DNA of 48,465 nucleotides from Methanobacterium sp. (GCA_015661405.1 JACWMK010000014.1:1-48465), one strand, 5' to 3'; positions 8,188 through 16,684 are shown, counted from the stretch's first letter. A program made the numbers and translations. The notes: generated by a model not told the origin, from the sequence alone.

Positions 8188-8352
8188 TTAATGTTTGGAT
8201 TCTTTACCTTTCCACTCGGTGTATCCGCATTTTCCACATGCATAACGGTCCCCATGATCTGCCATGAATACACCATGGGAACATCGAACGCATTCCGGAT
8301 TTTTCCTAACGATTTTGTTATCTTTAACTTCGTAGAGCTCACATTTTTTCAT
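8188..8352 (-). CDS. rps27ae: Ribosomal protein S27ae (eS31)
   Basis: A 54-residue small-subunit protein, the archaeal form of the ribosomal part of eukaryotic ubiquitin-S27a. It has a C4 zinc ribbon: CVRC at residues 21-24 and CGKC at 39-42, embedded in GVFMADHGDRYACGKCGYTE. The ATG is preceded by AGGAGG at good spacing. It follows rps24e by about 70 nt on the same strand, the usual archaeal order. The gene is short, and a longer open frame overlaps it on the same strand in another phase. Confidence 0.93.
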   Translation of the reverse strand: MKKCELYEVKDNKIVRKNPECVRCSHGVFMADHGDRYACGKCGYTEWKGKESKH

Positions 8353-8425
8353 TACATTTTCCTCCTGAGCTTAATAATATATTTTAAGCTTGATTTAATA
8401 ATATTTTTTTAATTTAACTTTTTAT

Positions 8426-8734
8426 TTATTCTGAATCTTCTTTAGCTTCTTCTTGAGGCTTCTGATTTTTTTCTAGTATATGTTTCCTCTCGATTTCAGC
8501 TAGACTTTTATCTGAGTTGTAAAGTTTAGCGTAACCTTTGGCTTTTCCTTCTCCAAAATTAGGGTTTAATTTATTTACTACTAGAAGATTTTTATCAACA
8601 TCTAAGGTTGCTATTAATTTATTTTTCACATCTAAAACTTTAGGAGTAGCTTCACCTTGATATAAGCAGTCAAAATATATTTCAGTCCGGTCTAAAAGTG
8701 GATTTTCAGCTTTCTTATTTATATTAATTTCCAT
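8426..8734 (-). CDS. rps24e: Ribosomal protein S24e
   Basis: A 102-residue small-subunit protein starting MEININKKAENPLLDRTEI, matching the S24e N-terminus. Conserved NPNFGEGKAKGYAKLYNS lies in the second half, followed by a charged tail. I use the ATG at 8734. The in-frame ATG at 8752 lies on top of the GAGGAG ribosome-binding site. The gene starts 4 nt after the stop of the dephospho-CoA kinase gene, so the two are translationally close and co-transcribed in the Rpo7-Spt4-DUF359-S24e-S27ae cluster. Confidence 0.94.
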   Translation of the reverse strand: MEININKKAENPLLDRTEIYFDCLYQGEATPKVLDVKNKLIATLDVDKNLLVVNKLNPNFGEGKAKGYAKLYNSDKSLAEIERKHILEKNQKPQEEAKEDSE

Positions 8735-8738
8735 TATT

Positions 8739-9260
8739 TCATGTCTCCTCAAATTTTTCTAATAATTTTTCTGCTTTGCTTTTAACTTGATCAACTTCAC
8801 AAAACACTACACCCTTTCCAGGCTGGCCATAAAGAATTATAGAATTATGTGGTGCCATTATCACACAGGGAATCACTGCAAGATCTTCTTCACCATTTAC
8901 TACAATAAGAATATTATTATGAGAGGTTTCAATTAAGTGGAATCCCTTTTTTATAGTATTCCAAAGATTCTTAGTTATGGTTCCAGGGGGATTTTCAGCC
9001 TTAAATTGAACTTTATAATTAACTAATTTATCTTTAAATTCGTATTCTTTTCTCTCAATTCTGTTATCAATAATCCCCATATCGGTTTTTATACCTGCTT
9101 TTTGAAGATTTATAGTTGTGACATCCCCTATGGATATTATAAGATTATTTTCTTGTTGTTTATAATTTTCTAAATTATCTTTTAAATCTATTATGGATGA
9201 ATATAATTTTCCAAATGGCTTTTTGAATTCAGATCTACCCTCTTCTTTAAGAATTAACAC
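8739..9260 (-). CDS. GTP-dependent dephospho-CoA kinase (DUF359 family)
   Basis: Phosphorylates dephospho-CoA to CoA using GTP, the archaeal last step of CoA synthesis established for the Thermococcus kodakarensis member of this family. Family motifs are visible: GDVTT (46-50), the Asp/Arg block MGIIDNRIERK, NPPGTIT (90-96), NGEEDLAVIP (121-130) and YGQPGKGVV (144-152). Length 173 is typical. The start is GTG, 1 nt after the Spt4 stop codon, with GAGGGT upstream. Its place between RNA polymerase and ribosomal genes is the usual archaeal one. Confidence 0.9.
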   Translation of the reverse strand: MLILKEEGRSEFKKPFGKLYSSIIDLKDNLENYKQQENNLIISIGDVTTINLQKAGIKTDMGIIDNRIERKEYEFKDKLVNYKVQFKAENPPGTITKNLWNTIKKGFHLIETSHNNILIVVNGEEDLAVIPCVIMAPHNSIILYGQPGKGVVFCEVDQVKSKAEKLLEKFEET

Positions 9261-9261
9261 A

Positions 9262-9444
9262 TTATCGAACCCTCAAAGCATATTCTCCAGGTAGGGTTAT
9301 TTTTAATTCATTTGCAATCTTTGACTTTTCGGGATCTACAACGATTAGAAACCCACTCCAATTCTTTGATGTGGTTATATTACACATTACACATCTTTCA
9401 TCTTCTAATAGCCTATGGCATCTAGTACATGCTTTAATAACCAT
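9262..9444 (-). CDS. spt4: Transcription elongation factor Spt4 (RpoE'')
   Basis: A 60-residue zinc protein that pairs with Spt5/NusG and helps keep the RNA polymerase clamp closed during elongation. The four cysteine ligands are in CTRCHRLLEDERCVMCN (residues 6-21), followed by NWSGFLIVVDPEKSKIA, the conserved Spt5-contact strand and Asp-Pro turn. It lies 2 nt downstream of rpo7 and 1 nt upstream of the CoA kinase gene, so it is in the same operon. Confidence 0.95.
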   Translation of the reverse strand: MVIKACTRCHRLLEDERCVMCNITTSKNWSGFLIVVDPEKSKIANELKITLPGEYALRVR

Positions 9445-9446
9445 TT

Positions 9447-10061
9447 TTACTTCTTCCTACCCTTCTCTTTTCCTTTGACTTTTCCTTTAACTTTACTTTT
9501 ACCTTTATTTTTAGATTTATCCTTTTCTTCTTCAATCCACTCAAATCTTCCTAAACCCGGCTGTCTCATAGTTAATCCTATCTTAGTTTCCTTAGATGAT
9601 TTTCCTTTAAGACTCAAGGCTACGATTCTGGCTCGGACTTTATTCCCTTCTTCTAAGGAAGTTTTTGATTCTTTACCAATCAGTGCCCCTCTTTTGGCAT
9701 CGTAGTTGATATAATCATCAGTAACCTGTGAAACATGTACTAACCCATCTATTGGACCTATACGAACAAAAGCACCAAATTCGGTTATTTCAATAACTTC
9801 TCCTTCAACTATTTCATGCAGTTCAGGTTTAAAGAATAATGCACTGAAAATAACGTTATGATAAGCTGCCCCATCACCCATTATAACTTTTCCTTCTCCG
9901 AGTTCTTCTATTTCTTTTACCGTGACCATCAGTCCCAACTTTTTATCTATTTTACCCATATAATTCTCGTTTAAAACTTCAACTGCAGTTTCTTTTACGG
10001 GTTCTTCAAACATGTTGGGTGGGATTCTTACAGTGTCTTCTATTTTCGATATTAAATACAA
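9447..10061 (-). CDS. rpo7: RNA polymerase subunit Rpo7 (RpoE', Rpb7-like)
   Basis: One of the two stalk subunits of archaeal RNA polymerase, with Rpo4 as partner; it binds emerging RNA. The N-terminal tip domain (residues 1-80) is followed by an S1/OB domain (GEVIEITEFGAFVRIGPIDGLVHVSQ, about 86-112). The protein ends in a very basic tail of about 25 residues made mostly of Lys, Gly and Ser, longer than needed for the fold. The start is TTG, with GAGGGAT 5 nt upstream. It is the first gene of the Rpo7-Spt4-CoA kinase-S24e-S27ae cluster. Confidence 0.95.
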   Translation of the reverse strand: MYLISKIEDTVRIPPNMFEEPVKETAVEVLNENYMGKIDKKLGLMVTVKEIEELGEGKVIMGDGAAYHNVIFSALFFKPELHEIVEGEVIEITEFGAFVRIGPIDGLVHVSQVTDDYINYDAKRGALIGKESKTSLEEGNKVRARIVALSLKGKSSKETKIGLTMRQPGLGRFEWIEEEKDKSKNKGKSKVKGKVKGKEKGRKK

Positions 10062-10091
10062 TCAAATCCCTCTAAATGCTTTTATTAAAAC

Positions 10092-10124
10092 TGCACCCCA
10101 TTATATTTATGGTGCATATAAAGC
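10092..10124 (-). promoter_or_regulatory. Promoter of the rpo7 cluster with an inverted repeat
   Basis: On the minus strand the TATA box GCTTTATATG is centred near 10119, placing transcription near 10093 and leaving a leader of about 32 nt. A perfect inverted repeat TGCACC...GGTGCA (arms 10092-10097 and 10111-10116, 13-nt spacer) runs from the edge of the TATA box to the expected start site, where a bound repressor would block initiation. Confidence 0.4.
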
Positions 10125-10188
10125 AATATTTTTTTAATTAAATCTAAAACTTGGTTTATTAATTAGTAATTTTCAAAAATTACTTTTT

Positions 10189-10713
10189 TTAATCAATCTC
10201 TTTATATAAATTCATAGAATATTCTATAGATTCTAATGCTTTTTTGGCGTTTTCCCATCCTAAAATTTCTGTTGTTTTTCCTTCCAATCTTTTGTATTCT
10301 TGGAAGAAATGGGTAATTTCATTTAAAAATGCCTGTGGTAAATCTTTGATGTCCTTAATATCATCAAATCGTGGGTCATTCGTAGGTACACCGAGTATTT
10401 TATCATCACTGTCTCCACCATCTATCATTCTCATAACCCCAATAGGTCTGGTTTCAATGATACATCCGGAGAATGTAGATTCATCCATTATTACAATAAT
10501 ATCCATTGGATCTCCATCATCCCATAATGTTTGTGGTATTAAACCATATTCTGCAGGATAATGGAATGGAGAATACAATACTCTATCCAATATAAACGCT
10601 TCTTTATCCTTGTCATATTCATATTTATTTCTTGATCCTTTAGGAATTTCAACAACAGCATAAACTACTTCTGGTGCTGATGGACCGGTTGATAGTTCTT
10701 TCCAAAGATTCAT
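10189..10713 (-). CDS. ppa: Inorganic pyrophosphatase, family I
   Basis: Hydrolyses pyrophosphate from nucleotide, aminoacyl-tRNA and CoA reactions. The signature DDGDPMDIIV (residues 65-74) supplies metal-binding aspartates. Further family blocks are EIPKGSRNKYEYDK near residue 23, YPAEYGLIPQT near residue 53, and the DPRFDDIKDIKDLP and FFQEYKRLEGK regions. Length 174 is normal for the hexameric prokaryotic type. AGGAGGAAATT precedes the ATG. It is a single gene between the PIN gene and the rpo7 cluster. Confidence 0.97.
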   Translation of the reverse strand: MNLWKELSTGPSAPEVVYAVVEIPKGSRNKYEYDKDKEAFILDRVLYSPFHYPAEYGLIPQTLWDDGDPMDIIVIMDESTFSGCIIETRPIGVMRMIDGGDSDDKILGVPTNDPRFDDIKDIKDLPQAFLNEITHFFQEYKRLEGKTTEILGWENAKKALESIEYSMNLYKEID

Positions 10714-10935
10714 TTATAAATTTCCTCCTTTAACAAAAATTTTTAAGCATTAAACGAAAACAAATTTTTTTGTATAAAAAAGATTACATTTTTTTTAATT
10801 ATAATAACTTTTATTTAATTATTAAATATATAATAATATAATTATGTATTAAATTTCTCTATAATTTTTATTTTTCTAAATTTTTAAATAGTTAACATTT
10901 TTTTATATAATTAAATAAATAAAAAAGATTTATGA

Positions 10936-11354
10936 TCACAATAAACCTTCAAAATATCCATCTACAGCTAAATATTTCCTTTGACGTAAATAAATCACAA
11001 TTATTCCCTTATTTCGAGCTTTTCTTCTTAGTTCCCCATCATTAGTACATAAAACCTTTGATATTCTAATAAGAGCATCATCTACTTGTTCTCCTCTAAG
11101 AAGAGGAATAATTTTTATAATTACAGGACTTAAATTAGCTATCTTAAGGGCAACTGAAGCTGCAGTTTTAGTCTTACCCTTAGATCTCTCTTTTATTTTC
11201 TCCAATTCCAATATAATAAAAGAAGGGACTATTAATTTTAATGATGGTACTAACTCTTCGAGTTGACCTATGATATCTAAATTAAACTGAGCCGCTATCA
11301 TAAAAAATTTGCATCTAGGAACGCTTCATTTCCTTGACTATTTGATAATACCAT
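10936..11354 (-). CDS. PIN-domain nuclease (Fcf1/Utp24-like), frameshifted near its start
   Basis: The main open frame (from ATG 11301) encodes a PIN domain with ILELEKI and CTNDGELRRKA, two of the acidic active-site positions, but lacks the first catalytic Asp. That Asp is found in another phase just upstream: a frame starting at ATG 11354, behind GGAGGT, reads MVLSNSQGNEAFLDANF and then needs one extra base in the T6 run (A6 at 11302-11307 on the plus strand) to continue into MIAAQFNLDII. The joined product would be about 139 residues, overlapping the aIF2gamma stop. Archaeal relatives are linked to rRNA processing. A real one-base deletion or a homopolymer sequencing error are equally possible. 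Confidence 0.75.
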
Positions 11355-12564
11355 ATCCAATTAACCTCCATCTAGCCCCGACTCGTCTGCTTAAAGCGAC
11401 TCTCTGGCCTTCATCAGCGCATACGGGTAATTTAAGTTTCACATCCACCACATTACCTCGAGCACTGGTTACTACTCCAATTGTGGTAGAAGTACCAACA
11501 TTAATCATTAGAGGTTCTGAAGATTTTATAGGATCAACTTCTTTTTCCTCTTTAGTTCCAACAACCCTATCTAATAAATGAGTTTTCATAGTGAATTCAT
11601 ATATAACAGGTGGTAATGTATCTTGTTTACCCGCCACAGATCCAGAAAGAGAATCAGCCTTGGTTAAAGCTGGATCCAACTTAGTGGCCACACCGATAAG
11701 CCCTCCGGGACCAATTTCATCAACTTGCTCACCAGCAGCAACTAATCCTACTATTTCAGAGCTTAAACTAACCCATTCAGATTTTCCTTTCTTCTTTATT
11801 TGTACACCAGGCTTTATCTCGATTTCATCGCCCACTTTTAGTTTACCATAGATCAGTGAACCTCCAATAACTCCACCGACCATATCTTCAGGTGCACTAC
11901 CCGGTTTGTTAATGTCAAAAGAACGAGCCACATACATCCTGGGAGCTTTTCTAATAGATCTTCGAGGTGTTCTAATTTTCTCCTGAATCACTTCAATTAG
12001 AATATCTATGTTTGCACCTTGTTGAGCAGAAATAGGTATTATGGGAGATTCTTCTGCACATGTACCCTTCACAAAATCTTTTATTTCTTGGTAGCTTTCC
12101 ATAGCTCTTTCTTTAGATATTATATCAATTTTGTTTTGAACTATAATAACATCCTTAACACCTATAACATCCAAAGCCATAAGATGTTCCTTTGTTTGTG
12201 GTTGAGGGCAAAATTCATTTGCCGCAACTACCAGTATCGCCCCATCCATAATTGCTGCACCGGAAAGCATTGTAGCCATAAGAGTTTCGTGTCCAGGGGA
12301 ATCCACAAAGGATACTTTACGGAGATTCTGAGTTTCTTCATTACAATGCTCACATACTAATGCAGTAGTATAACACTGAGGAGCAGGACATGTGAGACAC
12401 TTACGGAAGGTTATATCTGCATAACCTAATCTTATAGAGATACCTCTTTTAGTTTCTTCACTATGAGTATCAGTCCATATACCCGATAATGCCTTAGTGA
12501 GTGTTGTTTTACCATGATCAACATGTCCCACTAAACCTATATTAATTTCAGATTGTATTTTCAC
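11338..12564 (-). CDS. eif2g: Translation initiation factor aIF2, gamma subunit
   Basis: GTPase core of aIF2, which delivers initiator Met-tRNA to the small ribosomal subunit. GHVDHGKTT (residues 13-21), the switch region GISIRLGYAD, DSPGHE and NKID give the G domain. A zinc knuckle with four cysteines lies at about residues 56-79 (CLTC...CEHC). Two beta-barrel domains follow. Length 408 is standard. The start is GTG with GGGGAT upstream. It follows rps6e with a 16-nt gap and overlaps the PIN gene, the usual archaeal S6e-aIF2gamma-PIN order. Confidence 0.98.
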   Translation of the reverse strand: MKIQSEINIGLVGHVDHGKTTLTKALSGIWTDTHSEETKRGISIRLGYADITFRKCLTCPAPQCYTTALVCEHCNEETQNLRKVSFVDSPGHETLMATMLSGAAIMDGAILVVAANEFCPQPQTKEHLMALDVIGVKDVIIVQNKIDIISKERAMESYQEIKDFVKGTCAEESPIIPISAQQGANIDILIEVIQEKIRTPRRSIRKAPRMYVARSFDINKPGSAPEDMVGGVIGGSLIYGKLKVGDEIEIKPGVQIKKKGKSEWVSLSSEIVGLVAAGEQVDEIGPGGLIGVATKLDPALTKADSLSGSVAGKQDTLPPVIYEFTMKTHLLDRVVGTKEEKEVDPIKSSEPLMINVGTSTTIGVVTSARGNVVDVKLKLPVCADEGQRVALSRRVGARWRLIGYGIIK

Positions 12565-12580
12565 AAATTATCCCCGAAAA

Positions 12581-12958
12581 TTATTCTTCACTCTTTAAAA
12601 GTTCATCAATATTCTTTTCACCTTTTTGGTCAACTATAACATTGATCTGTACAATATCGTCGGATATAGTATTTCCACGGACAGTTTTTCTTCTGCGTTG
12701 CCCATCTCGTTTAGGATTAAAACCTATGCCTCCAGCTAAAAGACTTTTAATCCTTCGAGGTCCTTCAACATCTTTTCTCATTGGAAAACCATTTTTGTCG
12801 CTTCCGCCAGTAATTTTTAATGTATATCCTTTTAAACCAACCAGAGAAGCGTCAAAATTATCACCAATTTTCAATCCAACAAGTTTTTTTGATTCTGCTG
12901 CTTCAACTTCCAATTGATGACTGATCTCGCCTTCTGAAATAACTAATTTAAATGCCAA
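12581..12958 (-). CDS. rps6e: Ribosomal protein S6e
   Basis: A 125-residue small-subunit protein. The family core GFPMRKDVEGPRR followed by the basic stretch FNPKRDGQRRRKTVRGN is present. It lacks the long eukaryotic C-terminal phosphorylated extension, as expected for archaea. The start is TTG, 6 nt after GGAGGAG. It heads the S6e-aIF2gamma-PIN cluster. Confidence 0.96.
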   Translation of the reverse strand: MAFKLVISEGEISHQLEVEAAESKKLVGLKIGDNFDASLVGLKGYTLKITGGSDKNGFPMRKDVEGPRRIKSLLAGGIGFNPKRDGQRRRKTVRGNTISDDIVQINVIVDQKGEKNIDELLKSEE

Positions 12959-13090
12959 TATATCTCCTCCATCTTATTCTGGTTTTTTATATTCCATATT
13001 ATTTATCATTTTCCATAGATTAAAGGATAAGAAATTGTTTTTTTACAAAGAATTTAATTCAAAATTCACCATAAATTGGATTTTAATGAG

Positions 13091-14872
13091 TTAACTAATA
13101 ATACCCCATCCAGGATCTTCTTTTCTTTTTATTTCCAATATTTCACGGAGTATTTCAACTTCATCCTCAGTTAATTTTCCCATAAGTTCAGATTCAAGTA
13201 TTTTATAATGTTTTTCAGGTATATCAACGTATATAACGTCTCCTTCCTCAAAGTCACGGCCAAAAACAGCTTCTTTTATAGCCATTGCGACTTTTTGACC
13301 TTTAGTTGCTGATTTAAGGTTTTCACCTTTATCTTGCATACTTTCAACTTTACCCACTGAAGAATTATCTTCACGCATCAAATGGTAATCTTTCTTCATA
13401 GTGCCCCCCAATATTTCAACACCAGCTATTGCAGGTTTACTATATCTGAAAACCAGTTTAGGTATTATTCTTATCTTAGCAGGACGAATTATGGCATCAA
13501 GCCATTTTTTCCTTCTACGCTCTTCAGCTGCTTTTAACCACTCATCGTAATCCTCTGTAAGTTTGTATATAACATTTGCAGAAAAAAGCTTCACCTTAGA
13601 ATTCTTTATTTCTTCTGCAGCAGAGGGTAATACTTTAACATTGAAAGCTAAGATAACCCCGTGAAGCTGATTCTCTTTTCCAACTATCGAAGCATTTACT
13701 ACATCTCTACGTGAAACATCCCCAATATCTGCCATCCTTATAGGTACATTAAGATCCTTCAACATGTTTACTAGTGCTTCTAGAGATCCTAAAGTGTCTG
13801 TTTTAATAACAACACCCATTTCATGAGTGTCAATTTTTATACTTTCAATCTCCTTAAGAATCTCTTCTTTAACATTGTTAAAGTCTTCCCGGGCCACTCT
13901 TAAAGGTGAACCAGAAATAACATTTTCAATATTAGGAGCTACAATTTTTATACCTGCAGCTGCCACTACTTCATCTACTTTACTGAACTTCTTTTTAGAA
14001 TCCCTAATTTCTTCTAATGGTTTGGGTTTAAGTAATGATCGTATCTTAGTGGTTATGACATTATCTCGAGTTGTTAAAACTATAATATCATTTTTTTTCA
14101 ATACCCCATCATATATGACTGCATCTAATGTTATTCCTAATCCTATTTCCTCTTTCACTTCCAATATAGTGCCCTTAGCGGGAGCATTAGCTTCGATTTG
14201 TAGTTGTTTTTGGAGATATTGCTGAGCTAAGCCCATAAGCATAGCTAAAAGCTCAGCTATTCCTTCACCTGTTTTAGCGCTTATAGGGATTATACTAATT
14301 TGTTTGGCAAAATTCTGGACTCGATCGAATCTTTCTGATTCGAATCCTTCATCATGAAGAATTCCAAGTAATTTATAAATACTATTATCCAGTTTTTCTT
14401 GAACACTTAACGCCTGTTTCGAGTATGTTTCTTTAAATGTGAGTCCTGAATATGTTTCCCATCCATAAATTTTGTCTATTTTATTAGCTGCTACCACAAA
14501 AGGAGTTTTATACATTTTTAGTATATTTAAAGCTTCATAAGTTTGAGGTTTGAATCCTTCTTTAATATCTACAATTAATATAGCCAGATCTGCCAGTGCT
14601 CCTCCCCTCTTACGTAATGTGGTAAATGCTTCATGACCTGGAGTGTCTATAAAGAAAAGACCAGGCATATTTTCTCGTATCTGCAGTTTATTAATAAACT
14701 TACCAGAGATAGCTTCAATAACTTCCATGGGAATTTCAGTAGCACCAATATGTTGGGTTATTCCACCAGCTTCTTTCTGAGCGATTGCACTGCCGCGTAT
14801 AAAATCTAGAAGAGTGGTTTTACCATGGTCTACATGACCTAAAACAGATACAATAGGTGATCGAATCTTCAA
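13091..14872 (-). CDS. infB: Translation initiation factor aIF5B (archaeal IF2)
   Basis: GTPase promoting ribosomal subunit joining. The G domain has GHVDHGKTTLLD (residues 12-23), GGITQHIGATEIP, DTPGHE and NKID. Domains II-IV follow. The domain IV region near residues 480-540 contains GVEILGGTMKK. Length 593 is normal, and there is no intein, which some archaea carry in this gene. The start is TTG with GGGAG upstream. It lies 142 bp after ndk in the L7Ae-S28e-L24e-ndk-infB series. Confidence 0.97.
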   Translation of the reverse strand: MKIRSPIVSVLGHVDHGKTTLLDFIRGSAIAQKEAGGITQHIGATEIPMEVIEAISGKFINKLQIRENMPGLFFIDTPGHEAFTTLRKRGGALADLAILIVDIKEGFKPQTYEALNILKMYKTPFVVAANKIDKIYGWETYSGLTFKETYSKQALSVQEKLDNSIYKLLGILHDEGFESERFDRVQNFAKQISIIPISAKTGEGIAELLAMLMGLAQQYLQKQLQIEANAPAKGTILEVKEEIGLGITLDAVIYDGVLKKNDIIVLTTRDNVITTKIRSLLKPKPLEEIRDSKKKFSKVDEVVAAAGIKIVAPNIENVISGSPLRVAREDFNNVKEEILKEIESIKIDTHEMGVVIKTDTLGSLEALVNMLKDLNVPIRMADIGDVSRRDVVNASIVGKENQLHGVILAFNVKVLPSAAEEIKNSKVKLFSANVIYKLTEDYDEWLKAAEERRRKKWLDAIIRPAKIRIIPKLVFRYSKPAIAGVEILGGTMKKDYHLMREDNSSVGKVESMQDKGENLKSATKGQKVAMAIKEAVFGRDFEEGDVIYVDIPEKHYKILESELMGKLTEDEVEILREILEIKRKEDPGWGIIS

Positions 14873-15014
14873 TTATATTCTCCCAGATATCAATAAAAAG
14901 GACACAAATTCAAATTTAAAGAATATTACATAGGTATAGATAAAGAATTTTTTAAAAAAGCTATAAAAAATTTTAGCTTTTTTTAATCCTAATTTCCCGC
15001 TACCTCACCTTTTA

Positions 15015-15473
15015 CTAAGGTTCTTCATATATAAATTCTTCATCAGGTATCGTGAATTTATAGATTTCTGAATCATTAAAAAATAGATTTATCTCCCTTG
15101 TCGCGGATTCTGTTGAATCTGAAGCATGTATTATATTTCTACCAGTGTCAATGGCATAATCACCTCTTATAGTCCCCAATTCAGCATCTTTAGGATTGGT
15201 GGCTCCCACCATTTTTCTTATAAGAGTTATACATTCTTCACCTTCGATTACCATAGCTAATACTGGTCCGGAGGTTATATAATCCACTAAATCTCTGAAA
15301 AAAGGTTTTTGACTGTGTTCTGAATAATGTTTTTCTGCTAAATTTTTATTAATAATCATTATTTTCGCAGCAGTAACTTTAAGTCCTCTTTCTTCGAATC
15401 TACTTACAGTTTTACCTATAAGTCTTCTTAACACTGCATCAGGCTTCAACATCACAAAACTCATTTGCTTCAT
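15015..15473 (-). CDS. ndk: Nucleoside diphosphate kinase
   Basis: Balances NTP pools by transferring gamma-phosphate through an active-site His. The sequence shows KPDAV near residue 10, the Kpn loop region GATNPKDAELGTIRGDYA, and the active-site block RNIIHASDSTESA with the catalytic His in NIIHASD. Length 152 is normal. The ATG overlaps the L24e stop by 4 bp (ATGA), implying translational coupling. A second ATG three codons in (MSFVMLKPDA) would also give a family-like N-terminus. Confidence 0.97.
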   Translation of the reverse strand: MKQMSFVMLKPDAVLRRLIGKTVSRFEERGLKVTAAKIMIINKNLAEKHYSEHSQKPFFRDLVDYITSGPVLAMVIEGEECITLIRKMVGATNPKDAELGTIRGDYAIDTGRNIIHASDSTESATREINLFFNDSEIYKFTIPDEEFIYEEP

Positions 15474-15631
15474 TTCTTAACCCACTTAACCTTTCTAGGA
15501 ACTCTTCCAAGTTTGATCCTGTTTTTTTCACATTTGCTGCTGCAGAAGAAGTACACAGTACCATCTTTTTTGACGTACATTTTTCCAGTACCTTCATTCA
15601 TTTCTTCTCCGCAGAATGAACATGTTCTCAT
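15470..15631 (-). CDS. rpl24e: Ribosomal protein L24e
   Basis: A 53-residue large-subunit zinc protein beginning MRTCSFCGEEMNEGTGKMYV. The cysteine ligands are CSFC (residues 4-7) and CSSKC (30-34), with the typical GTVYFFCSSKCEKN and a basic C-terminus RVPRKVKWVKK. GGTGTG lies upstream of the ATG. It starts 18 nt after the S28e stop and overlaps ndk by 4 bp, so the three genes form one operon. Confidence 0.95.
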   Translation of the reverse strand: MRTCSFCGEEMNEGTGKMYVKKDGTVYFFCSSKCEKNRIKLGRVPRKVKWVKK

Positions 15632-15648
15632 ATAAACACACCTTTAAA

Positions 15649-15855
15649 TTATGGGGTACGGATTTCTTTAGCTTCCCTTATAGTATCTAACAACATTAAA
15701 ACGTCCCCTTCTTTTATAGCTCCCATGACGTTCCGGGTAAGTATCCTACCCTTATCTCTTCCATCTAATATCCTACATTTCACCTGCATAACTTCTCCAG
15801 TCATTCCGGTTCTTTTTAAAACCTCAATAACTTCAGCAGGAGTTCCATCTTCCAT
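15649..15855 (-). CDS. rps28e: Ribosomal protein S28e
   Basis: A 68-residue S1-like OB-fold protein of the small subunit, MEDGTPAEVIEVLKRTGMTG to the invariant C-terminal block DTIREAKEIRTP, with GDVLMLLDT before it. The ATG at 15855 is preferred because GGTGAT is 5 nt upstream. The in-frame TTG at 15870 lies on that ribosome-binding site. It sits between L7Ae and L24e on the same strand. Confidence 0.96.
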   Translation of the reverse strand: MEDGTPAEVIEVLKRTGMTGEVMQVKCRILDGRDKGRILTRNVMGAIKEGDVLMLLDTIREAKEIRTP

Positions 15856-15936
15856 AAAAATCACCTTCAAATTAAAATTAGAAAGACTTTAATGCCTTCC
15901 AATCTAGAAATGGACTAGAAAAAATTTATTTTTAAT

Positions 15937-16308
15937 TTATTTTTTGAGTTCTTCAACTTTCTCAACTATTTCATTGACCAAATCTTCAGCTTCGCCTGAA
16001 TCCATTATACATGCAGATGCTGTGCCTACATTTAAACCTGCTGCTTCCCCTAATTCATCCTTAGTTGGAATGTATACATAGGGTATTTCTTTTTCTTCAG
16101 CTAAAACAGGTAGATGCGCAGCTATTTCTGGTGGATCAATATCCTCGGCGATAAAAACCAGTAGGGCGTTTCCTCTTTCTATAGCTTTGGTTACCTCGTT
16201 GGTTCCTTTACCAATTTTTCCAGTATCCCTAGCTATTTCTAAAGCCTCGTAAGCTTTATCCGCTAATTCTTTTGGTACATCAAATTTAACATATATTGCT
16301 TTTGCCAT
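15937..16308 (-). CDS. rpl7ae: Ribosomal protein L7Ae, kink-turn binding
   Basis: Binds kink-turns in 23S rRNA, in C/D and H/ACA guide RNAs and, in many archaea, in RNase P RNA. The 123-residue protein has GKIGKGTNEVTKAIERG (residues 31-47, RNA contacts), LVFIAEDIDP and LPVLAEEKEIPYVYI. GGAGGT lies 8 nt before the ATG. It opens the L7Ae-S28e-L24e-ndk-infB series with its own TATA box near 16380. Confidence 0.98.
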   Translation of the reverse strand: MAKAIYVKFDVPKELADKAYEALEIARDTGKIGKGTNEVTKAIERGNALLVFIAEDIDPPEIAAHLPVLAEEKEIPYVYIPTKDELGEAAGLNVGTASACIMDSGEAEDLVNEIVEKVEELKK

Positions 16309-16373
16309 CTAATTTACCTCCTTTTTCATCTGGATTTTAACCATCCATCGGCAAATCTTACTTTTAAATGTTT

Positions 16374-16385
16374 AGGTATATAAAG
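16374..16385 (-). promoter_or_regulatory. TATA box of the L7Ae-S28e-L24e-ndk-infB operon
   Basis: The minus strand reads CTTTATATACCT. With the usual spacing, transcription would start near 16354, giving a leader of about 46 nt that contains the GGAGGT of rpl7ae. Confidence 0.45.
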
Positions 16386-16409
16386 TTCTTGCGGGATTAG
16401 TTAAACTAC

Positions 16410-16431
16410 TTATAAATAAATGTATTTATAA
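16410..16431. repeat. AT-only hairpin in the L7Ae/histone intergenic region
   Basis: Perfect 9-bp arms TTATAAATA and TATTTATAA flank a 4-nt AATG loop. It is about 30 nt upstream of the L7Ae TATA box. Short AT palindromes arise easily in such DNA, so function is uncertain. The rest of the 406-nt gap 16309-16714 holds only AT-rich sequence with the L7Ae promoter and the histone terminator. Confidence 0.3.
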
Positions 16432-16684
16432 AAAAATATCTAATTTTAAAACTCACATAAATATAGATTTTAAAGATTAAAATTAGCTATTATTGGTTTT
16501 TTACATCATTCTATATAAACTTTATATATATTATTCTAAAGATTTAAAAAAAAATTAATAGTTGAAATATAAAGATTTATATCTAATTTCTCAAAAAAAC
16601 TAGGTAAAAAAATGATGATTTAATAACTTGAACAAATTAGAATTGTAACAAAAAAATGAGTTTTTAAGGTTTATTTAAAGTTTC

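Noticed and set aside
8142..8342. A 66-codon minus-strand open frame between argH and rps27ae
   Set aside because: It overlaps the S27ae gene in a different phase, has no ribosome-binding site and no recognisable motif, while the overlapping frame is a clear zinc-ribbon ribosomal protein.
9415..9705. A 96-codon plus-strand frame rich in Phe, Leu and Pro
   Set aside because: It is the antisense shadow of the Lys-rich tail of Rpo7 and of Spt4; the composition follows from the opposite strand.
12019..12360. A 113-codon plus-strand frame
   Set aside because: It lies wholly antisense to aIF2gamma, whose GTPase motifs are intact.
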